Source: JAVSMW01 sp032027005 (GTDB taxonomy: Bacteria > Bacillota > Thermincolia > Thermincolales > UBA2595). Taken from it: 64,000 nt of DNA. A program made the translations under genes and the position numbers. Position 1 is the first letter of the stretch. The number at the start of each line of letters is the position of its first letter. The stretch is from positions 1 through 64,000 of the forward strand of contig JAVSMW010000020.1 in assembly GCA_032027005.1 (NCBI GenBank), given 5' to 3'. The notes under the pieces were generated by a model. It worked only from the letters and a program-made list of their open reading frames with translations, ran no database searches and was not told the origin of the DNA. Below are positions 58,200 through 64,000 of this stretch, piece after piece.

Positions 58200-58613
58200 A
58201 TGAAACTACGATTTTTTATCTATGGTTTGCTGGGTTGGACAATGGAAATATTTTGGACCGGTCTGGGGTCTCTGCTGCGGGGTGATGTTAGACTGCAGGG
58301 TGTCAGCTACCTGTGGATGTTTCCTATTTACGGACTGGCAGTTTTGATGGAGCCGCTTCATGATAGGATGAAGCACGTGAATTGGTTCTGGCGGGGCGGT
58401 TTATGGATTCTGGTCATATTTGCACTTGAAGCCTTGACCGGATCGATGATAAAATATCTAACCGGGATTATCCCCTGGGATTATTCTGCCGATACCAGGT
58501 ATGACGTAGCCGGTTTAATAAGACTAGACTATGCTCCTGTGTGGTTTCTGGTGGGGCTCGCCTTTGAAAAGATGCATGATTTTCTGAGAACGAAAGTACT
58601 TATCCGAAAGTGA
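58200..58613 (+). CDS. CmpB-type putative ABC-transporter type IV membrane protein
   Basis: A 137-residue protein with four helices and motifs of the ABC_trans_CmpB family (LLGWTMEIFWTGLGS, WMFPIYGLAVLMEPLHDRM, WILVIFALEALTGSMI, IPWDYS). Shine-Dalgarno is poor (GGACGAAC). The family name is historical; function unknown. Confidence 0.75.
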   Translation: MKLRFFIYGLLGWTMEIFWTGLGSLLRGDVRLQGVSYLWMFPIYGLAVLMEPLHDRMKHVNWFWRGGLWILVIFALEALTGSMIKYLTGIIPWDYSADTRYDVAGLIRLDYAPVWFLVGLAFEKMHDFLRTKVLIRK

Positions 58614-58643
58614 ACTTGTTCAACTAAAGTTGAACATCGAGAC
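58612..58643 (+). repeat. 32-bp dispersed repeat, copy 2
   Basis: Identical to 17333-17364, including the GTTCAACTAAAGTTGAAC palindrome. It begins at the stop codon of the CmpB-like gene. Confidence 0.95.
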
Positions 58644-58645
58644 AA

Positions 58646-58684
58646 AGGACAGGCTGCTTAAGGGGTGCCTGTTCTTAGTTTTTT
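58646..58684 (+). terminator. Intrinsic terminator
   Basis: GGACAGGC...GCCTGTTC followed by TTAGTTTTTT. Confidence 0.75.
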
Positions 58685-58790
58685 GGCTGAAAGTAGGTAG
58701 ATTAGGTTAAAATATACAGACAATCTGTTGTATAATAGGTTTAGAATATTTACATAACGCAGAGTTTGTAAAAGACGGGAAGGATCTGCA

Positions 58791-59540
58791 ATGGCATATC
58801 GGAACAACGAAATAACCAAGGACAAAAAAATATTAATTATAATTCCGGCATACAATGAGGAACTCAGCATTTCCAAAGTAATTTCGGGAATTCTCCAATA
58901 CCCGGGGATAGATGTTGTAGTGATAAATGATGGGTCTAAAGATAATACTTCGGCAGTGGCCCGCCGGTCCGGGGCTGATGTCATAGATCTACCGTTTAAC
59001 CTGGGTATTGGCGGAGCCGTCCAGACAGGATATTTATATGCCTTTAAGAACGGCTACGATATCGCAGTCCAATGTGATGCCGATGGGCAGCATGACTCCG
59101 GCTACTTAATGCGAATAATAGAGCCGGTGCGGCGGGGAGAGGCTGACATGGTCGTCGGCTCTAGGTATGTACAAGCCTCCGGGTACAAAACACCGGTAGC
59201 CAGAAAAATAGGGATGCTTATATTTGCCGGTCTGGTTTCCTTGATTACCGGACAATCACTGTCTGATACAACCAGTGGGTACAGAGCCGTCAGCAAAAGA
59301 GTTATTAAATTTTTTGCCCACAATTATCCCACCGATTTTCCGGAGGTAGAGGCTCTTGTACTACTGAAACGGAATGGGTTTACAATCAAAGAGGTTCCGG
59401 TCAAAATGGCCCACAGGGAACACGGGGTGTCTTCAATTACACCTGTTAAATCAATTTACTATATGATCAAGGTATTACTGGCTATTTTTATGAATGTGCT
59501 CAGAGCATCGAAAAAGGAGGCCAAAATGGATGAAATATGA
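58791..59540 (+). CDS. Family 2 glycosyltransferase (polyprenyl-phosphate sugar transferase type)
   Basis: A 249-residue GT-A enzyme: IIPAYNEELSISKVI, VVVINDGSKDNT, LPFNLGIGGAVQTGYLYA, QCDADGQHD (metal-binding DxD) and VPVKMAHREHGVSSI. Resembles dolichyl-phosphate mannose synthase-like enzymes that load sugars on undecaprenyl phosphate. It starts a three-gene unit with DUF2304 and an SMR-like flippase. Confidence 0.9.
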   Translation: MAYRNNEITKDKKILIIIPAYNEELSISKVISGILQYPGIDVVVINDGSKDNTSAVARRSGADVIDLPFNLGIGGAVQTGYLYAFKNGYDIAVQCDADGQHDSGYLMRIIEPVRRGEADMVVGSRYVQASGYKTPVARKIGMLIFAGLVSLITGQSLSDTTSGYRAVSKRVIKFFAHNYPTDFPEVEALVLLKRNGFTIKEVPVKMAHREHGVSSITPVKSIYYMIKVLLAIFMNVLRASKKEAKMDEI

Positions 59541-59925
59541 TATTTTCTTTTTTGCCGCCTTGTTTGCAGTTGGATTTCTCATTGTTGTCCTGGAATTTGT
59601 GCGTACCCGCAAGCTAAAAGAACAATATTCCCTGCTTTGGCTGCTCATCGGGGGAGTCATGATTCTCCTGACCTTGTGGAAGGATTTATTAAATAATCTG
59701 GCTTATTTCCTGGGGATTTATTATGCCCCGTCGCTGCTGTTTGTCGTGGGGATTCTGTTTTCCTTTGTCTTGATTCTCCATTATTCGGTAATTATTTCCA
59801 AGCTACATACTCAGAATGTCAGACTTGCTCAGGAGATGGGGGTACTGAATAAAAAAATAGAAGACCTTAATAAAAAGATCAGCGGAGGGACCACTATTGA
59901 AAACCATCCTACTAATCCTGCTTAA
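59530..59925 (+). CDS. DUF2304 membrane protein
   Basis: A 131-residue protein with three helices and a C-terminal coiled coil (NVRLAQEMGVLNKKIEDLNKKI), including the family motif RKLKEQYSLLWLLIG. DUF2304 genes commonly follow GT2 genes. ATG at 59530 overlaps the glycosyltransferase end and has AAAGGAGG upstream. Confidence 0.88.
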   Translation: MKYDIFFFAALFAVGFLIVVLEFVRTRKLKEQYSLLWLLIGGVMILLTLWKDLLNNLAYFLGIYYAPSLLFVVGILFSFVLILHYSVIISKLHTQNVRLAQEMGVLNKKIEDLNKKISGGTTIENHPTNPA

Positions 59926-60244
59926 TGTTATTTTACTAACATCCGGCCAGCTTCTCTGGAAGAAGGGCTTAACTGCAGTGGGGGGGATTTCACTTTCTAA
60001 CATTATGCAAGTCCTGATGTCACCCTTTATAGTCGGTGGACTGTTGCTATATGCTGTGGCAACAATTGTTTGGTTTGCCGTCCTGTCTGAAGCCGACCTG
60101 AGTTTTGCTTATCCATTGCAAAGTATGGCATATATTATAGGGATGTTGGCGGCCTGGTTAATTTTAAAAGAGGTTATCCCTATGACCAGGTGGGTCGGTG
60201 TACTGATTATCATGATCGGGGTTGCGGTGGTTTCCTACAAATAG
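59897..60244 (+). CDS. SMR/EamA-like small transporter (lipid-sugar flippase candidate)
   Basis: A 115-residue four-helix protein similar to ArnE/EmrE-type transporters (LLTSGQLLWKKG, VLSEADLSFAYPLQSMAYI, LKEVIPMTRWVGVLIIMIG). With GT2 and DUF2304 it probably flips a polyprenyl-phosphate sugar. TTG start behind CGGAGGGA; it overlaps the DUF2304 gene by 29 bases. Confidence 0.85.
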   Translation: MKTILLILLNVILLTSGQLLWKKGLTAVGGISLSNIMQVLMSPFIVGGLLLYAVATIVWFAVLSEADLSFAYPLQSMAYIIGMLAAWLILKEVIPMTRWVGVLIIMIGVAVVSYK

Positions 60245-60291
60245 CAGCCGGAGTGGTACAGAACATATTTTAAAATATGGACGGTGATTGC

Positions 60292-61131
60292 GTGCCCTAT
60301 CGACTAGTCAAAAACATATACATTTTTCAGAGTTCAATGTGGCAGACCAATGCGGCGGTAATTATCAATGAGGCTGCCAATGTAGTGATAGATCCCTGCT
60401 ATTTCCCTGTGGAAATAACAGTTATTGCCAACTTTGTTAATCGCCGGAGAAGCTTTGGTAAATACGTTATTTTCACCCATTCGGATTTTGATCATATAGT
60501 TGGATATCAGCATTTTAAGGGGGCCAGGCTGGTTGCCCAGGAAGAATTGAGCATGTGCGATCAGGAAGACCAGCTTTTCCAATTGAAAGAAATCGATCAA
60601 ACATACTATATTAACCGCAAAGTTCCTTTCGAATTTCCAGAGCCGGATGTTACTTTTGCTTCTGAACACCGAATCGCGCTCAGTGATGATGAACTTGTGC
60701 TTGTCCATGCGCCCGGCCATACCGGTGACAGCTTGTTCATAATCAGCCGGAATAACAGAACTATGTTTGCAGGTGACTACCTTTCTGATCTGGAATTTCC
60801 ATTTATCTATTTTAATACAGGGGCCTACATAAAAACTTTGGAGTTAGCCGCCAGGCTCGTCAGGGAACACGATATTGAATATATTGTGCCGGGACACGGA
60901 GAAATTGCTAAAGGTAAAGATGAAATCTTAGAACGGATTAGCCGGGATAAGGAATATCTAAATAATATCACCAACACAGTGCAGGACTTGTTAGCTCATG
61001 GTCTGCCGGAGTGGGAAGTTATTGAAGCTATGAAAGAGATTAAATACCGCAGCGAGCCGATTGAAGAAACTATTGCTAAAATGCATCTCGAGAATATTAA
61101 GCTTGTAATCAAGGAATTAAAGAGATTTTAA
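60292..61131 (+). CDS. Metallo-beta-lactamase-fold hydrolase
   Basis: About 279 residues. The metal motif is HSDFDH (variant of HxHxDH with Asp at the second ligand position), with APGHTGDS, AGDYLSDLEFP and VPGHGEI supplying the other ligands. A C-terminal helical extension follows. GTG at 60292 gives MPYRLVKNIYIF; an ATG at 60277 lacks a ribosome site. Substrate unknown. Confidence 0.85.
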   Translation: MPYRLVKNIYIFQSSMWQTNAAVIINEAANVVIDPCYFPVEITVIANFVNRRRSFGKYVIFTHSDFDHIVGYQHFKGARLVAQEELSMCDQEDQLFQLKEIDQTYYINRKVPFEFPEPDVTFASEHRIALSDDELVLVHAPGHTGDSLFIISRNNRTMFAGDYLSDLEFPFIYFNTGAYIKTLELAARLVREHDIEYIVPGHGEIAKGKDEILERISRDKEYLNNITNTVQDLLAHGLPEWEVIEAMKEIKYRSEPIEETIAKMHLENIKLVIKELKRF

Positions 61132-61144
61132 ATTAGGGGGTTTT

Positions 61145-62071
61145 ATGGGTAATAACAAATTTCAAAAATGGATATTTTGGGCTGCAGGTGGGGTTGTAAT
61201 GTTGTCGATAATGACTGTACTGGGGATTTCCGCCCGGGTTGGCTGGGTGCTGACCCACCCTGAACGACTGCCTGTTACCAAACCGGCTTTGACCGGTGCG
61301 CAAGAATACAGGGAAATAGCATTTCCGAGCAGAAAAGCAGATGTAACATTGCAGGGCTGGTATTTTCAGTCAGGGAACAGTAACCAAACTATTATTTTCG
61401 CCCATGGCTACAGAAAAAACCGGTTACAGGATGATGTTCCTGCTCTGAAGCTGGCTTTGGAATTGAGGGAAAACGGGTATAACATATTAGTGTTTGACTT
61501 TAGAGCATGCGGGGAGTCGGGCGGTAATCTGACATCAATTGGGCAATATGAAAAAGATGATTTAATAGGTGCGGTAGACTTTATGAAGAAAATGGGCCGT
61601 CCCGGGACTCACATAGGGGTGCTGGGTTTTTCCATGGGCGCTGTGGCTGCCATTTTGGCAGCTGAAGCTGATTCGCGAATTGAGGCAGTTGTTGCAGATG
61701 CGCCTTTTGCAGATCTGGAAAAGTATTTAAGTGACAATTTATCATATTGGTCTGACTTGCCGGCTTTTCCCTTTACGCCGTTAATCATAAAAATAATGCC
61801 TCTTGTTTTAGGACTTGATCCAACCCAGGTCAGTCCCGCCGCAGCTATAAAAAACGTGAAGGTTCCTGTGCTGCTTATTCACGGAAATGCTGATACTACA
61901 ATTCCTCTTGCCAACAGCGAAGAAATCCACAGAGCAGCACCGAAGACTACCACTTTATGGCAGGTACCCGGTGCTAAGCATGTTGGTTCATATAAAGTTC
62001 AGCCACAAGAGTATTTGCGGCGTGTGCAGGAAATGTTTCAACTACTGGATGACTCAAGGAGGACTTTATGA
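61145..62071 (+). CDS. Membrane-anchored alpha/beta hydrolase
   Basis: A 308-residue protein with an N-terminal anchor (WIFWAAGGVVMLSIMTVLGI), oxyanion region FAHGYRKNR, nucleophile elbow GFSMGA, a catalytic Asp in LLIHGNADTTIP and His in GAKHVGSY. The catalytic domain faces outward. Similar to YqkD/BAAT-like hydrolases. ATG follows GGGGG and it overlaps the next gene by four bases. Confidence 0.9.
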   Translation: MGNNKFQKWIFWAAGGVVMLSIMTVLGISARVGWVLTHPERLPVTKPALTGAQEYREIAFPSRKADVTLQGWYFQSGNSNQTIIFAHGYRKNRLQDDVPALKLALELRENGYNILVFDFRACGESGGNLTSIGQYEKDDLIGAVDFMKKMGRPGTHIGVLGFSMGAVAAILAAEADSRIEAVVADAPFADLEKYLSDNLSYWSDLPAFPFTPLIIKIMPLVLGLDPTQVSPAAAIKNVKVPVLLIHGNADTTIPLANSEEIHRAAPKTTTLWQVPGAKHVGSYKVQPQEYLRRVQEMFQLLDDSRRTL

Positions 62072-62502
62072 AAAAAGCACTGAGTTACAATAATTGTTTT
62101 ATTTGCGGGCAGGATTCTGAAATTGGCCTTAAAGTAAAATTTGAAATGAATGAAAACGGTGCCAGGGCAATTCATACTCCGCGTCAGGATTTTCAGGGGT
62201 TTGGCGGTGTGGTTCATGGCGGAATACTGTGTGCTCTGTTAGATGAAATTATGTGGAAAACTGTCAACGGCCTGACGGGGGCGATAACCATGACAGGCAA
62301 AATGGATGTGAAGTTCAGGAGACCCGCATATGTTGGGAAAGCCCTGACAATTCAGGGTGAACTGCTGGATGAGAAAAAGGGAGCAAACCGCAGGTATTTC
62401 GAAGCTAAAGGAACTATTTTCGACAGTGATGGTAAAGTCCTGGCTGAGGCTACAGGTCTGTATGTTGAGCCCGATAAGGAGCGAACAGCCAAACTGGCAT
62501 AA
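62068..62502 (+). CDS. Hotdog-fold thioesterase
   Basis: A 144-residue PaaI-like protein with CFICGQDSEIGLKVKFE, GGVVHGGILCALLDEIMWKT and GKMDVKFRRPAYVGKALT. ATG follows AAGGAGG within the hydrolase end. Confidence 0.88.
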   Translation: MKKALSYNNCFICGQDSEIGLKVKFEMNENGARAIHTPRQDFQGFGGVVHGGILCALLDEIMWKTVNGLTGAITMTGKMDVKFRRPAYVGKALTIQGELLDEKKGANRRYFEAKGTIFDSDGKVLAEATGLYVEPDKERTAKLA

Positions 62503-62564
62503 TCTTTTAATTAAATAAAGTGATCAATTTTTTCTCCCGTGAATAGTATATTCCGGGGGATTGT

Positions 62565-63548
62565 ATGAAAACAAGGAAGAATAACAAGCTGAAAGCAAAC
62601 GCTGTTTTTGAAGGCGGCGGTGTCAAAGGGATCGGTATCGCCGGTGCCCTGACAGTGGCTGAGAGGTATTATGATTTTGTTAATGTGGCCGGGAGTTCTG
62701 CCGGGGCAATAATAGCTTCACTGGTCGCTGCAGGATATAATGCCGAAGAAATAACAGAAAAAGTATTAAATCTTGATTATAACAAATTTGTAGATTCCAA
62801 CTGTGTTGGTCAAATGCCCCTGGTGGGTCCGCTGCTGCGCCTGAAATTCAATCTTGGTGTTTATAGAGGCAATTATATTGAGAACTGGGTCAGAGAAAAC
62901 CTTAAAGAGAAGGGTGTTGAACGCTTTGGTGATCTGGTCATCAATGAAGACCCTCAAAACCGGCAGGGGCGATACAGGCTGCAGGTTATAGCCTCTGACA
63001 TTACTTCAGGCAGAATGTTGATTTTACCCCAGGATATTGAGAATTATGGAATAAATCCGGACCAACTGGATGTTGCCAAAGCTATCCGGATGAGTGTCAG
63101 TATACCTTTCTTCTTCGAGCCGGTAGCCATATCTTATTTAAACAAAACAGGGCAAAAGCAAACTAATTATATTGTTGATGGTGGTGTCCTTAGTAATTTT
63201 CCGGTCTGGCTGTTCGATGAGGAAACCGAGTCAGCCGGTGTGCCGACCTTTGGCTTTAAACTCACCGGACCAAATTCCGGCAGGCCGCATCAAATAACAG
63301 GGCCCTTATCCATGCTTTCGGCCTTGTTTGGTACAATGATGGAGGCTCATGATAACCGGTATATAAAAGAGCGGAATTTTGAAAGGACTATTTCAATTCC
63401 TGCGCTGGGGGTTCGGACAACTGACTTCGAAATATCCACGGAAAAAATCCAACAATTGTACCAATCAGGTTTCAACGCTGCGGAGGCTTTCTTTAACGGC
63501 TGGGATTATCAGGGTTACCTGCGAAAATATGGAGTTCTATCCAGGTGA
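62565..63548 (+). CDS. Patatin-like phospholipase
   Basis: A 327-residue lipid acyl hydrolase with the oxyanion motif EGGGVKGIGIAG, nucleophile GSSAG and catalytic Asp in VDGGVLSNFP. No signal peptide, so it acts in the cytoplasm on membrane lipids. ATG lies behind GGGGGA. Confidence 0.93.
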   Translation: MKTRKNNKLKANAVFEGGGVKGIGIAGALTVAERYYDFVNVAGSSAGAIIASLVAAGYNAEEITEKVLNLDYNKFVDSNCVGQMPLVGPLLRLKFNLGVYRGNYIENWVRENLKEKGVERFGDLVINEDPQNRQGRYRLQVIASDITSGRMLILPQDIENYGINPDQLDVAKAIRMSVSIPFFFEPVAISYLNKTGQKQTNYIVDGGVLSNFPVWLFDEETESAGVPTFGFKLTGPNSGRPHQITGPLSMLSALFGTMMEAHDNRYIKERNFERTISIPALGVRTTDFEISTEKIQQLYQSGFNAAEAFFNGWDYQGYLRKYGVLSR

Positions 63549-63632
63549 TTTTGTTGCAGGAGAAACTCTATCGAAAGTCGAATAGAGAAAATTGTTAATT
63601 CAACAAATGACACAAAAGGAGGCAGTTGGCAG

Positions 63633-63998
63633 ATGGCAGGCAATTGGGATATCCGCAGAATTTATTTATATCTTGTGAGTTTTGCCACTTTGATGATGAT
63701 GGTTTTCGGTACCGTACAATTTCTACAGGGGATTGTAATTATAATATATCCCAACCCGGAACCTGGTCCGATAATTTCGGATATAAAATTCAGGTATTCA
63801 GAAGCAGTGAAAAATAACCCTGAGATTACTGAGGATGAGGTCAAAAAACAAATAGCTGAGGAACAGGCTCAGGCCGTCCGGTCCCAACGTTACTATGAAA
63901 CAAGATCAATGATCAACAATCTGCTGCTTTTCCTGGTGGCTCTACCCGTTTACCTATATCACTGGAGAAAGATCCAGAAGTCAGAGTCAGTCGTTTAG
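63633..63998 (+). CDS. Small two-helix membrane protein (121 aa)
   Basis: Two membrane segments (LYLVSFATLMMMVFGTVQFL and NNLLLFLVALPVYLYHW) separated by a charged extracellular loop (EITEDEVKKQIAEEQAQAVRSQRYYETR). Resembles DUF5671-type proteins, weakly. ATG follows AAAGGAGG. The gene ends at the window edge with its stop present. Confidence 0.75.
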   Translation: MAGNWDIRRIYLYLVSFATLMMMVFGTVQFLQGIVIIIYPNPEPGPIISDIKFRYSEAVKNNPEITEDEVKKQIAEEQAQAVRSQRYYETRSMINNLLLFLVALPVYLYHWRKIQKSESVV

Positions 63999-64000
63999 CT

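Overview
The window comes from a spore-forming, anaerobic Gram-positive bacterium, most likely a Clostridia/Peptococcaceae-type Firmicute. The evidence is a cotJABC spore-coat operon, SLH-domain S-layer protein, B. subtilis-style 7-1-7 Fur boxes, strong AAGGAGG ribosome binding sites, TTG/GTG starts, a group 4 membrane hydrogenase and a corrinoid methyltransferase set. No rRNA, tRNA, CRISPR array or intact transposase was seen.

Layout. 0-2 kb: a truncated msrAB fusion, a cold-shock gene and a hypothetical gene. 2-9.7 kb: a Hyf/Hyc-type energy-converting [NiFe]-hydrogenase operon. 9.7-11.3 kb (minus): a radical-SAM aminomutase whose specificity residues fit glutamate 2,3-aminomutase, behind a c-di-AMP (ydaO) riboswitch and terminator. 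11.4-11.7 kb: a large imperfect palindrome. 11.8-16.1 kb: a TPP riboswitch and thiSGHEC. 16.2-22 kb: an Fe-S protein, corrinoid protein, UroD-type methyltransferase, and a GAF histidine kinase with an NtrC-type sigma-54 activator.

22-32.5 kb: the most remarkable locus, a nitrous-oxide-reductase (nos) cluster with a -24/-12 promoter and upstream dyads. It encodes three CuA-domain proteins (counting the second NosZ homologue), a NapH/NosR-like ferredoxin membrane protein, TWO tandem NosZ-like proteins, and NosB-like, NosD, NosF and NosY. The first NosZ has all seven CuZ histidines but no CuA domain. The second has a complete CuA domain but has lost all seven CuZ histidines. This looks like an obligate heterodimeric N2O reductase in which the two copper centres have been divided between paralogues.

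32.6-44.2 kb: an iron-responsive island with consensus Fur boxes. It holds a ferrosome-like set (a Tyr/Gln/Gly-repeat membrane protein with an Asp/Tyr/His-rich segment, a small RPLAVQ-motif protein, a P1B-type ATPase and a coiled-coil protein), a P-type ATPase relic, DUF3793, a Cys-rich protein, a His-tailed NifX-like protein, c-di-GMP enzymes (HD-GYP and a disrupted GGDEF), a PepSY membrane protein and a DUF2325 protein.

44.4-52.1 kb: a BTAD-type regulator and an RsbU/RsbW/RsbV-like partner switch, then an S-layer protein; the anti-sigma gene and the S-layer gene share an identical direct-repeat operator. 52-56.7 kb (minus): a five-LysM protein, cotJABC, DUF4363/DUF421 and an aminotransferase. 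56.9-64 kb: thioesterases, a PepSY-like protein, a CmpB-type membrane protein, a GT2/DUF2304/SMR lipid-sugar module, a metallo-beta-lactamase-fold hydrolase, an alpha/beta hydrolase, a patatin-like phospholipase and a small membrane protein.
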